Part shown: piece after piece, positions 7,925 through 14,465 of the stretch
How the letters are laid out: each line of letters opens with the position of its first letter
Position numbering within the stretch: position 1 is the first letter of the stretch
DNA from: Candidatus Omnitrophota bacterium
GTDB lineage: Bacteria > Omnitrophota > Gorgyraeia > Gorgyraeales > Gorgyraeaceae
Assembly: GCA_013202925.1 (NCBI GenBank)
Contig: JABMRA010000083.1
Location: 1-20,726, forward strand
Reading direction: 5' to 3'
DNA: 20,726 nt
Notes under the pieces: generated by a model
What the model was told of the DNA's origin: nothing
Databases searched by the model: none
Seen by the model: only the letters and a program-made list of their open reading frames with translations
Translations under genes and position numbers: made by a program

Positions 7925-8863
7925 TTATGCCGGCACCGGGATCTTCTTTAATACATGGCTCACGATATCTTTTGAAGTGAGGCCGCGTACTACAGAGCGC
8001 GGCTGCAACGCAAGGCGGTGTCTCAAAACAGCAGGTGCCAGCCTTTTCACATCATCAGGTATCACATAATCCCTTTTATCAAGAAAGGCCAGTGCCCTGG
8101 AGGTACGCATAAGCGCCAGAGAAGCGCGAGGACTTGCGCCGAGTTTTATATCGCCCGGGAGATTTCTTGTCGCGGATACTATATTTACGATGTAGTCAGC
8201 GATCTGCGGCTCTATGTGGATCGAGGTCACGGCCTTCTGCACATCGATGATATCCTGTATGGTCACTGCGCTCTGCAGGGTCTCTAGAGGCGATTCCTTC
8301 ATGTTCCTCGTAAGGACCTTTACCTCTTCCTGATTCGAAGGATAGCCCACTCCAAGCTGCATCAGGAACCTGTCGAGCTGGGATTCCGGAAGCGGATAGG
8401 TACCGTGGAATTCTATGGGATTCTGCGTGGCTATGACGAAAAACGGCGTCGGAAGCTGCTTCAATACTCCGTCGACTGTTATCTTGAATTCCTGCATGGC
8501 CTCCAGGAGCGCTGACTGGGTCCTGGGCGTGGTGCGGTTTACCTCGTCAGCAAGCAGTATGTTTGCGAATATAGGGCCTTTTCTAAATTCGAATTCCCCT
8601 GTCTTTTGATTATAGATCGAGACACCCGTGACATCCGAGGGCAGGAGGTCCGGCGTAAACTGGATCCTTTTGAAATCGGCCTGGATGGATTTTGCCAGGG
8701 ACCGCGCAAGCATTGTCTTGCCAAGGCCCGGGACGTCTTCTAAAAGCACATGCCCGTTACTTATAAGCCCGACAACCACAAGCTCGATCACCTCGCGCTT
8801 GCCTACGATCACCTTTGAAATATTTTCTATTAATTTTTGCGGGATTGCATGAAGGTCCGACAT
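7925..8863 (-). CDS. MoxR-family AAA+ ATPase
   Basis: This 312-aa AAA+ ATPase belongs to the MoxR group, whose members act as chaperone-like ATPases in assembly of secreted, membrane or metal-containing complexes. Walker A is DVPGLGKT (43-50), Walker B is LLADEVNR (103-110), and sensor 1 is ATQNP (145-149) in the MoxR-typical FFVIATQNPIEFHGTYPLPE context. The C-terminal lid domain contains the GASPRAS motif. The length is normal. The ATG at 8863 has a strong ribosome binding site (AAGGAGGA). Its promoter is immediately upstream, and it leads a unit with the DUF58 protein and the TgpA-like protein, which are its likely substrates or partners. Specific function cannot be assigned. Confidence 0.94.
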   Translation of the reverse strand: MSDLHAIPQKLIENISKVIVGKREVIELVVVGLISNGHVLLEDVPGLGKTMLARSLAKSIQADFKRIQFTPDLLPSDVTGVSIYNQKTGEFEFRKGPIFANILLADEVNRTTPRTQSALLEAMQEFKITVDGVLKQLPTPFFVIATQNPIEFHGTYPLPESQLDRFLMQLGVGYPSNQEEVKVLTRNMKESPLETLQSAVTIQDIIDVQKAVTSIHIEPQIADYIVNIVSATRNLPGDIKLGASPRASLALMRTSRALAFLDKRDYVIPDDVKRLAPAVLRHRLALQPRSVVRGLTSKDIVSHVLKKIPVPA

Positions 8864-8889
8864 CCTGTTCCTCCTTTTCTTTTTTACTA

Positions 8890-8918
8890 ACTATAGCACA
8901 GCCCGCAACCATTGTCAA
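8890..8918 (-). promoter_or_regulatory. Promoter of the moxR-DUF58-TgpA-like unit
   Basis: On the minus strand TTGACA (8913-8918) is followed after 17 nt by TATAGT (8890-8895). The leader to the moxR ATG is about 20 nt and carries AAGGAGGA. Eleven of twelve box positions match the consensus. Confidence 0.8.
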
Positions 8919-8966
8919 AATACTTTACATCCGACTGCATTGCAAAAAGTATCAAGTATTTAAGTG

Positions 8967-9068
8967 ATCCGCCTTCGCCACAGAAGAAACTTCAAAGAAG
9001 ATATGCTTCGGCGGATTAAATTCGTCCAGCAACTTATGCTCACTCGCTAAGTTCGTTCCATAAGTTGC
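8967..9068 (-). repeat. Two-hairpin intergenic element, copy A
   Basis: Read on the minus strand, the first inverted repeat has perfect 10-nt arms, gcaacttatg (9059-9068 and 9029-9038 as complements), around a 20-nt loop. A second inverted repeat has ATCCGCC/GGCGGAT arms (9010-9016 and 8967-8973). The element begins about 13 nt after the T-tract of the groEL terminator. A similar arrangement occurs at 14044-14124 after the riboswitch terminator, with related words (aacttay...rtaagttg, then aatttaatcc or aataaatcc). Confidence 0.5.
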
Positions 9069-9080
9069 GGACTCATTTAA

Positions 9081-9116
9081 TAAAAAACCCGCGGGCGATT
9101 TGCGTCACCCGCGGGT
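9081..9116 (-). terminator. Intrinsic terminator of groES-groEL
   Basis: The minus strand reads ACCCGCGGGTGA, a CGCAAA loop, then TCGCCCGCGGGT: a 12-bp GC-rich stem (one G-U pair) followed by a run of six T. It sits 45 nt beyond the groEL stop codon. Confidence 0.9.
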
Positions 9117-9128
9117 CTTACATCTATT

Positions 9129-9160
9129 TCTGTCTTCTGACTTCTGTCTTCTGTTCTCTT
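9129..9160. repeat. Dispersed CTTCTGT repeat, copy 3
   Basis: The sequence is a near-tandem run of ctgtcttctgacttctgtct words that abuts the groEL stop codon and lies before the terminator, so it is transcribed as part of the groEL 3' untranslated region. It is related to the repeats at 9-50 and 3661-3728 but lacks their gatttttctg core. Confidence 0.5.
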
Positions 9161-10801
9161 CTAATACATCCCTCCCATTCCTCCCGGCATTCCGCCGCCT
9201 GGAGGCATTGCAGGGCCTGCCTTTGATTCCTCAGGTATGTCTGTAATCAGGCACTCTGTCATCAATAAAAGTCCTGCCACGCTGGCTGCATTTTCCAGCG
9301 CTGTCCTGGCTACCTTTGTAGGATCTATGATACCTGCTGATATCATGTCCACATACTGCTCGTTATCGGCATTGAACCCTATGCCCTGCTTCTCTTCCTT
9401 TACCTTATGAACAACTACTGAATCCTCAAACCCGGCATTCCTTACGATCTGCCTGATGGGTTCCTCAAGGGCGCGCTTTACTATACTTACCCCGACCTTT
9501 TCATCACCTTTGAGTTTCAGATCATCCAGTTTTGATATGCTTCGCAAGAAAGCGACTCCGCCGCCCGGCACAATGCCTTCCTCAACCGCAGCGCGTGTCG
9601 CATGAAGCGCGTCTTCCACCCTGGCCTTTTTCTCTTTCATCTCTGTCTCTGTTGCCGCGCCTACGTTTATCACTGCCACGCCGCCTGCCAGCTTCGCCAG
9701 TCTCTCCTGCAGCTTTTCCTTATCATAATCCGAATCCGTGTCTTCGACCTGTCTCTTTATCTGGGCGATCCTCCCATTGATGTCACTCGTCTTTCCTGCG
9801 CCTTCCACTATAGTGGTCTCTTCCTTGCCGACCGTGATCCTTTTTGCTTTTCCTAGATCATCAAGTGTGATGTTTTCCAATTTTATACCGAGCTCTTCTG
9901 TAATGGCCTTTCCTCCGGTCAGGACCGCGATATCCTCCAGCATTGCCTTGCGCCTGTCTCCGTAACCAGGTGCCTTTACAGCACAGCAGTTAAACGTGCC
10001 CCTTAATTTATTTACTACCAGTGTCGCGAGCGCCTCTCCTTCCACGTCCTCTGCTATTATCACAAGCGGCTTGCCTGAGCGCGCTATCTTCTCTAATAAA
10101 GGCAGCATATCCTTCATCGCGGAGACCTTTTTCTCATATATAAGGATGTAAGGATTTTCAATAACCGCTTCCATCCTTTCAGCATCTGTTACAAGATAAG
10201 GAGAAAGGTATCCCTGGTCAAACTGCATACCTTCTACTACGTCCAGGGTCGTTGCCATTGACTTTGCCTCTTCAACAGTGATGACCCCGTCCTTACCGAC
10301 CTTCTCCATTGCCTCAGCTATAAGATCGCCTATTGCAGAGTCATTATTGGCTGCGATCGACGCGACCTGCGCGATCTCCTTTTTGTCTTTGATCGGCTTT
10401 GACATCTTCTTCAGATTCCCGACTATCTCTATCACTGCCTTCTCGATGCCGCGCTTTAAGGCAGATGGATTCGCGCCGGCTGTCACGTTCTTCAGGCCCT
10501 CTTTATAAATCGCCTGGGCAAGCACGGTAGCAGTGGTCGTTCCGTCTCCCGCCACATCACTTGTCTTCTCTGCCACCTCTTTTACGAGCTGGGCGCCCAT
10601 GTTTTCGTACGGATCTCTTAGTTCCACTTCTTTCGCAACAGTAACGCCGTCTTTCGTTATCGTGGGTGAGCCAAACTTTTTGTCCAGCACCACGTTTCTG
10701 CCTTTAGGACCAAGGGTGACCTTTACTGCCTCGGCCAGCTGATCAATGCCTCGCGCAATAGCTGCCCTTGCGTCCTCTCTAAAACTCAACTGTTTTGCCA
10801 T
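9161..10801 (-). CDS. groL: Chaperonin GroEL (60 kDa)
   Basis: GroEL forms the double-ring ATP-dependent folding chamber in the cytoplasm. The 546-aa protein starts MAKQLSFREDARAAI and has the nucleotide-binding TLGPKGRNVVLD (29-40) and GDGTTT (85-90, with catalytic D86). The apical segment EDVEGEALATLVVNKLRG and the family AAVEEGIVPGGGVA motif are present. It ends with the flexible Gly/Met-rich tail (GGGMPGGMGGMY) that projects into the cavity. The ATG at 10801 follows an AAGGAGG ribosome binding site. It lies 88 nt downstream of groES, with two hairpins in the spacer, and is followed by a strong terminator. Regulation by HrcA through the CIRCE element upstream of groES is expected. Confidence 0.99.
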   Translation of the reverse strand: MAKQLSFREDARAAIARGIDQLAEAVKVTLGPKGRNVVLDKKFGSPTITKDGVTVAKEVELRDPYENMGAQLVKEVAEKTSDVAGDGTTTATVLAQAIYKEGLKNVTAGANPSALKRGIEKAVIEIVGNLKKMSKPIKDKKEIAQVASIAANNDSAIGDLIAEAMEKVGKDGVITVEEAKSMATTLDVVEGMQFDQGYLSPYLVTDAERMEAVIENPYILIYEKKVSAMKDMLPLLEKIARSGKPLVIIAEDVEGEALATLVVNKLRGTFNCCAVKAPGYGDRRKAMLEDIAVLTGGKAITEELGIKLENITLDDLGKAKRITVGKEETTIVEGAGKTSDINGRIAQIKRQVEDTDSDYDKEKLQERLAKLAGGVAVINVGAATETEMKEKKARVEDALHATRAAVEEGIVPGGGVAFLRSISKLDDLKLKGDEKVGVSIVKRALEEPIRQIVRNAGFEDSVVVHKVKEEKQGIGFNADNEQYVDMISAGIIDPTKVARTALENAASVAGLLLMTECLITDIPEESKAGPAMPPGGGMPGGMGGMY

Positions 10802-10828
10802 TTCTATTTCCTCCTTTTTAAATGAATT

Positions 10829-10880
10829 TTATCCGCCCAAGGCGGATAAGTTCGATCATATGATCCGCCACGGCGGATCA
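10829..10880. repeat. Pair of GGCGGAT hairpins between groES and groEL
   Basis: Two perfect inverted repeats lie back to back: ttatccgcc-caa-ggcggataa (10829-10849) and tgatccgcc-ac-ggcggatca (10861-10880). A small palindrome, gatcatatgatc, spans the junction. They share the ATCCGCC/GGCGGAT arms with the second hairpin of the element at 8967-9016. There is no T-tract, so they are more likely repeat elements or mRNA processing/stability structures than terminators. Confidence 0.65.
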
Positions 10881-10889
10881 AGACCTCAC

Positions 10890-11177
10890 TTATTTTAAAA
10901 TAGCCAGTATGTCCTCTTCCTTTAATATAAGGTATTCCTCGGTCTTATAGATTATCTCATTACCAGCGTATTTTCCAAAAAGGACCTTATCCCCTTTTTT
11001 CACTTCCAATGCCTCTACCTTGCCGCTTTCCAATGTCCTGCCTTTACCAACAGCTACTACTTCGCCTTTCTGCGGCTTCTCTTTCGCAGTATCAGGCAGC
11101 ACTATACCGCCTTTTGACTTTTCCTCTGCCTCAAGACGCTTCACAAGCACCCTGTCTCCCAATGGTTGAATCGCCAT
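10890..11177 (-). CDS. groS: Co-chaperonin GroES (10 kDa)
   Basis: GroES caps the GroEL cavity. The 95-aa protein is of normal length, beginning MAIQPLGDRVLVKRLEAEEKS. The mobile loop that contacts GroEL lies at about residues 18-33 (KSKGGIVLPDTAKEKP). GEVVAVGKGR, GDKVLFGKYAGNEI and the ending EEDILAILK are typical. The ATG at 11177 has a very strong ribosome binding site (AAGGAGGTG, about 7 nt away). It is the first gene of the groESL operon, behind a promoter and a CIRCE operator. Confidence 0.99.
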   Translation of the reverse strand: MAIQPLGDRVLVKRLEAEEKSKGGIVLPDTAKEKPQKGEVVAVGKGRTLESGKVEALEVKKGDKVLFGKYAGNEIIYKTEEYLILKEEDILAILK

Positions 11178-11217
11178 CCCTACACCTCCTTTTAAACTGT
11201 TTGGATTAGATTCGTTA

Positions 11218-11244
11218 TCAGCACTCTCTTTAGAGGAGTGCTAT
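11218..11244 (-). promoter_or_regulatory. CIRCE operator (HrcA binding site)
   Basis: The site is TCAGCACTC, a 9-nt spacer (TCTTTAGAG), then GAGTGCTAT. The CIRCE consensus is TTAGCACTC-N9-GAGTGCTAA, so each arm has one mismatch and the spacer length is exact. It lies just downstream of the groES -10 box, overlapping the expected start of transcription and leader, where HrcA would block initiation. Confidence 0.95.
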
Positions 11245-11256
11245 TTAAGAAACCCT

Positions 11257-11286
11257 ATCATATCTCAACCAGCAGTAGCTTGTCAA
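11257..11286 (-). promoter_or_regulatory. groES-groEL promoter
   Basis: On the minus strand TTGACA (11281-11286) is followed after 18 nt by TATGAT (11257-11262), with the CIRCE operator starting about 13 nt downstream. This is the classic vegetative-sigma promoter controlled by HrcA. The -35 hexamer lies between the tonB stop and the CIRCE element. Confidence 0.85.
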
Positions 11287-11293
11287 GTATTTT

Positions 11294-11941
11294 TTACCTA
11301 TTCAGTTCAAACGAGATTATTACATTAAAGGTGATCTGGTACTGGCCCATGCCTTTTGGAAAAGGTGGGAATGGGCTTGAATCCCTTATGCTGTCTATGG
11401 CTATCTTGCGGAGCGTTGGATTATCAGTAGACTTTCTATCGACCACTCCTGCCTGCAGCAATTCTCCGCTTGAGGCAACCACAAAGGACAGGAATACCTC
11501 CCCCTCGCCCAGGCCTCTCCTTCTGGGGTAATTCCTGTCTGCCTGCTGACGTATCCTTTCCCTGACTGTCCGGTAGTAACTTATGTACGTTGCCTTTTTT
11601 GCCTCATCCGCTTCTTCCCTGATAACTGTCTCGAATTTTTTCTCTTCTGCCTTCTTGCCCGGGACAATACGCCTTGCCTCTGCCCTGGGCTTTGCTGGCT
11701 TGGCCGGTTTAATGATGTCCTCTTTTTTTATCTCGGGAAGTTTCTGGGCTATCGGCTCTGCCTTTTTCCTGGCCATTGTCTTTTTCTCCGGCATCTCCTT
11801 TATCTTATAATATGTGATCTTCAGGCTTTCTATGGATCTCTTGCTGGGCAAAAACGGCATGACCGGCATGCCCAAAAAAAACACAGAGTGCGCCAGGATA
11901 GAAACCAAAAGTGCTAGTTGAAGGGTCTTATTATCAGCCAT
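11294..11941 (-). CDS. tonB: Energy transducer TonB
   Basis: TonB couples the inner-membrane proton motive force, via ExbB/ExbD, to outer-membrane receptors. The 215-aa protein has a single N-terminal membrane anchor (about residues 8-24) with S14 and H18 in the S-x3-H spacing conserved in TonB anchors. A Lys/Pro/Ala-rich periplasmic spacer follows (about 50-95). The TonB C-terminal domain (about 130-215) has NYPRRR, GEGEVFLSFVVASSGE and a SPFPPFP segment. It follows btuB by 95 nt, so B12 uptake is its likely main client. No exbB or exbD is in the window. The gene has its own promoter at 11950-11978, only 8 nt before the ATG, with no room for a ribosome binding site. Confidence 0.88.
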   Translation of the reverse strand: MADNKTLQLALLVSILAHSVFFLGMPVMPFLPSKRSIESLKITYYKIKEMPEKKTMARKKAEPIAQKLPEIKKEDIIKPAKPAKPRAEARRIVPGKKAEEKKFETVIREEADEAKKATYISYYRTVRERIRQQADRNYPRRRGLGEGEVFLSFVVASSGELLQAGVVDRKSTDNPTLRKIAIDSIRDSSPFPPFPKGMGQYQITFNVIISFELNR

Positions 11942-11949
11942 TTGTCTTT

Positions 11950-11978
11950 ATAATACCAACTGCGCCTCGATTTGTCAA
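11950..11978 (-). promoter_or_regulatory. tonB promoter giving a leaderless transcript
   Basis: On the minus strand TTGACA (11973-11978) is followed after 17 nt by TATTAT (11950-11955), and the tonB ATG begins only 8 nt later. Transcription should start within about 3 nt of the ATG. No Shine-Dalgarno sequence is present. The -35 box abuts the inverted repeats at 11977-12026. Confidence 0.7.
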
Positions 11979-12026
11979 ACCCTCCGCAGGGTTTACACTT
12001 AAGTCAATGACTTAAGTGTAAACCCT
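11977..12026. repeat. 39-nt near-perfect palindrome overlapping a second hairpin
   Basis: The arm AGGGTTTACACTTAAGTCA (11988-12006) and its exact complement (12008-12026) are separated by one base. A second inverted repeat, aaaccct-ccgc-agggttt (11977-11994), shares the agggttt arm, so the two hairpins are mutually exclusive. The structure lies in the 95-nt btuB-tonB gap, just upstream of and touching the tonB -35 box. Without a T-tract it is not a standard intrinsic terminator. It could be an operator, a transcript-end structure or a mobile repeat. Confidence 0.8.
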
Positions 12027-12036
12027 GGCAGCATTG

Positions 12037-14028
12037 CTAGAATCTGTAACTTGCACCTATCTCAAAATTGCGCTCCGGTGATGGGTAAAAATTCTTTGCC
12101 GTGCCCGTTCCATTGGTCACGCCATATTCAGAATACTGCTCATTGAAAATATTATTTGCAGAAAAAAACAATTCAATATTCTTTACGCTATACAGTACCT
12201 TGCCGTCCACGGTTATGTAGTCATCCATCTTGGCCACCTGGTTCTTCTGGTCGCTGATCATGTATCTCCTTCCCGTGTAGTTGGCGAACAATGATAAATA
12301 ATAATTCTTTAGCGGCCCCACCTTCAATCCAGCGCTTAATTTATCACGAGGCACTGCCGGTATGTCATTGTTTTTATAATCGCCATCCCTGAATCTTGCC
12401 TGTTCAAAGGTGTAATTAGCGAAAGTTTTTAATTGCTCGCATAACTTTAAATCCATGCCGAGCTCTATGCCCGCATGGCGGGTCCGGTCGTAATTCTGAT
12501 TAAAAAATGTTGAGGGGTCATAGTAAATCTCGTTTTTTATATTCAAGATATAACCGGAGGCTGTTAACTGAGACGAATCAGAAAGATTATGTCTTATCCC
12601 GAGCTCGTACTGCTCGCCCTCTTGATGTTTCAGATCTTCATTCAGGCCCATGTTGGGTCCGGAATTGATATACCACTCATCGGTGGCCGGGAAACGGAAG
12701 CTCTGCTTGTAATCGCAAAAAATACTGGTGTCCTTGTCATATAGATAAACAAAGGACGCCTGGATTACGGAGTCGGACGGGTCTCTTTTGGTATATTTTA
12801 TAGCCGCGGAACTCTGATCAAAGACATATTTATTTTTTTCGTACCTGTATCCGCCGGAGATTATAAATCTATCACTTAGCTTGTCCTCGCAATACATGTA
12901 GGCACCGATCGACTTCTTGGATATATTGATCTCGTCCACGCTCCACCCTCTTCCGGCCAATTCATTATCAACGTCTGAACAATCAATCCCTGCTATGAGC
13001 TTTATTTCGTTATCAGCCAGATTAGTATCCTTTTCGTACTTACTGCTAAAGGTAATGGTGTGGATATTATTCTGCGTGATGCTATTGACCCCCCACGCTA
13101 TTGAACTGGTGTACGACTTGCGGCGCCTGAATGAAAAATCATTGACAATATTTCCGATTTCCACGTCATTGATAATGGGCTCGGCATCTAGGCGTAATCG
13201 CGCGTATCTATCCTTTGTCAAGGCGCGGTCCTCCATGTACGTGCTCTGCCTCCGGCCAAGGGTCCTCATGTCGCCTTCGGAAAGCGCACCGGGCATTCCA
13301 TACGAATCTTTGTGCGAACCTAGCTCCAGATCAATCCCCAGGCGTTCAAACAAAGGGTACGCAAAGTGGCCGTTGAAATCCCTTGTGCGCAGGGTGTTGT
13401 TTTCTCTGTACCCCTTTGCATCTTTGTATTTCGAATGCACATAGTAGGAGAACTTGTTTATTGAACCATTAAACTCATTGAATGCAGAGAACGTATTGTA
13501 GCTTCCATAAGCGGTGCCGAGTTTTCCTTTTAACTCTCCCTTTCCTTTCTTGGTAATAATATTCACCACGCCGCCAACAGCATTGTCTCCGTACAAAACA
13601 GTCCCGGCTCCCCTTAATACCTCGATCTTCTCTACGGCCTCTATCGGGATCTGACACCAATCCGTACCTGAGATATCGATCTGATTCACCTTTCTGCCAT
13701 TAACTAAAACAAGGACGTTGCTGACAGAGCTTTCTCCGAATCCCCGTATATCCACATTTGCGGTCTTGCGGCTTCCTGTATAGCCACTGACAGAAACACC
13801 GACCTCTGCCTTTAAGATATCTGCTACATTGCTCGCAGTAGACCTTTCGATATCCTTTGCGTCGATTATGGTGATGTTAGAGGCTGACTCATTTCTAGTC
13901 TGCTCTGACCTGATCGGCGTGACCACGATCCTCTCCAGCTCAACATTATCGCCCTCTTCCGCTGTGTATGCATCTAGCGGCGAAACCAAAATCATTGTCG
14001 CCAATGTCACAAAAATAAGTCTTTTCAT
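12037..14028 (-). CDS. btuB: TonB-dependent outer-membrane receptor for cobalamin (BtuB-like)
   Basis: This 663-aa protein is a TonB-dependent beta-barrel receptor. A signal peptide covers about residues 1-20. A TonB box-like ERIVVTPIR (32-40) follows, then a plug domain (about 45-160) with VDIRGFGESSVSNVLVLVNG, IEVLRGAGTVLYGDNAVGGVVNIIT. The rest is a 22-strand-type barrel ending in the terminal Phe of SYRF, typical of BAM substrates. The cobalamin riboswitch in its leader, plus the btuFCD and cobO genes upstream and tonB downstream, identify vitamin B12 or a related corrinoid as the ligand. The receptor sequence alone would not decide this. The ATG at 14028 has a strong AAGGAGG site 5 nt away. 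Expression is expected to be repressed when cobalamin is plentiful. Confidence 0.92.
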   Translation of the reverse strand: MKRLIFVTLATMILVSPLDAYTAEEGDNVELERIVVTPIRSEQTRNESASNITIIDAKDIERSTASNVADILKAEVGVSVSGYTGSRKTANVDIRGFGESSVSNVLVLVNGRKVNQIDISGTDWCQIPIEAVEKIEVLRGAGTVLYGDNAVGGVVNIITKKGKGELKGKLGTAYGSYNTFSAFNEFNGSINKFSYYVHSKYKDAKGYRENNTLRTRDFNGHFAYPLFERLGIDLELGSHKDSYGMPGALSEGDMRTLGRRQSTYMEDRALTKDRYARLRLDAEPIINDVEIGNIVNDFSFRRRKSYTSSIAWGVNSITQNNIHTITFSSKYEKDTNLADNEIKLIAGIDCSDVDNELAGRGWSVDEINISKKSIGAYMYCEDKLSDRFIISGGYRYEKNKYVFDQSSAAIKYTKRDPSDSVIQASFVYLYDKDTSIFCDYKQSFRFPATDEWYINSGPNMGLNEDLKHQEGEQYELGIRHNLSDSSQLTASGYILNIKNEIYYDPSTFFNQNYDRTRHAGIELGMDLKLCEQLKTFANYTFEQARFRDGDYKNNDIPAVPRDKLSAGLKVGPLKNYYLSLFANYTGRRYMISDQKNQVAKMDDYITVDGKVLYSVKNIELFFSANNIFNEQYSEYGVTNGTGTAKNFYPSPERNFEIGASYRF

Positions 14029-14043
14029 CTTTTCCTCCTTGAG

Positions 14044-14124
14044 ATCCTTCGGATGTTCCTATTCGTTGCATCCTCAGGATTTATTCGCTCATACAACTTA
14101 CGCTCTTTGCAATCGCGTAAGCTG
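14044..14124 (-). repeat. Two-hairpin intergenic element, copy B
   Basis: On the minus strand the first hairpin has 10-nt arms, CAGCTTACGC (14115-14124) and GCGTAAGTTG (14094-14103), with one G-U pair. The second hairpin (14044-14080) is ATCCT-TC-GGATG paired with CATCC-TC-AGGAT around a 13-nt loop. It begins about 9 nt after the T-tract of the riboswitch terminator and ends near the btuB ribosome binding site. Its layout matches the element at 8967-9068 after the groEL terminator. Confidence 0.5.
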
Positions 14125-14132
14125 TGAGCTCA

Positions 14133-14163
14133 TAAAAAAACCCCGACCTTTTGAGTCGGGGTT
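14133..14163 (-). terminator. Riboswitch intrinsic terminator
   Basis: The minus strand reads AACCCCGAC, a short loop (TCAAAAG), then GTCGGGGTT running into seven T. It lies about 90 nt downstream of the aptamer and 104 nt upstream of the btuB ATG. This placement fits a transcription-attenuation expression platform for the cobalamin riboswitch. Confidence 0.88.
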
Positions 14164-14191
14164 GCACCCTGTTTTCTTCACCCTCTATCGC

Positions 14192-14252
14192 CTTTTAAAG
14201 ACATCGGCCTTTAAAAGACCTTATACTGTTGCCCTTCGCAGCTCAATATAAG
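14192..14252 (-). other. Two hairpins between aptamer and terminator
   Basis: Directly after the P1 helix a stem-loop forms from CTTATA (14247-14252) and TATAAG (14220-14225). A second has CTTTTAAAG (14209-14217 side) paired with CTTTAAAAG (14192-14200 side). The first occupies the place of the P13 hairpin of cobalamin riboswitches. Its loop contains GCTGC, complementary to a GCAGC in the aptamer, which would allow a kissing interaction. The pairings are seen; the tertiary contact is inference. Confidence 0.5.
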
Positions 14253-14255
14253 ATA

Positions 14256-14408
14256 AATATATTGCAAGGTTTTCTGACTCAAGGATCACCCTAATCTCTG
14301 CGCCTTCTCGCCCTAAAATCTCAGGACAATGGCCATTGCAGATTTCGTACCCTATTACAGCAGCGGGGCTGCGCTGGCTTCCCACCAGCTTCCCTTAAAC
14401 AATATACC
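14256..14408 (-). ncRNA. Cobalamin riboswitch aptamer
   Basis: The minus-strand RNA starts with the P1 strand GGTATATTG (14400-14408). It continues with the conserved core AAGGGAAGCTGGTGGGAAGC and then CAGCGCAGCCCCGCTGCTGT, matching the GGGAA..GGTG..AA..CC..GC.C.G.CCCGC..CTGT signature of the cobalamin family. It ends with a B12-box-like GAGTCAGAAAACCTTGC (14264-14280) and the complementary P1 strand CAATATATT (14256-14264). Length and order of elements are right for this class. It controls btuB through the terminator at 14133-14163. The B12 box departs from consensus at a few positions (GAAAACCTT where GGAGACCTG is usual). Confidence 0.93.
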
Positions 14409-14429
14409 AAAGAATATTCAGTTTTGTAT

Positions 14430-14458
14430 ACTATACAACGACCTCCCGCGCTTGTCAA
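14430..14458 (-). promoter_or_regulatory. Promoter of the riboswitch-btuB transcript
   Basis: On the minus strand TTGACA (14453-14458) is followed after 17 nt by TATAGT (14430-14435). The -35 box lies 8 nt after the btuD stop, and transcription should start about 15 nt before the riboswitch P1 helix. It makes btuB a transcription unit separate from btuFCD. Confidence 0.8.
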
Positions 14459-14465
14459 CAAAAAA

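Larger units (their letters stand above)
8864..9160. other. Intergenic region between groEL and moxR
   Basis: No gene is seen in this 297-nt gap. In transcription order it holds a CTTCTGT repeat directly after groEL (9129-9160), the groEL terminator (9081-9116), a two-hairpin element (8967-9068) and the moxR promoter (8890-8918). Nearly all of the gap is accounted for by these elements. Confidence 0.7.
14029..14465 (-). other. btuB leader region
   Basis: No protein gene is seen in this 437-nt gap. In transcription order it holds a promoter beginning 8 nt after the btuD stop codon, a cobalamin riboswitch aptamer, two downstream hairpins, an intrinsic terminator, a two-hairpin element and the btuB ribosome binding site. 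The whole stretch appears to be regulatory. Confidence 0.85.
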
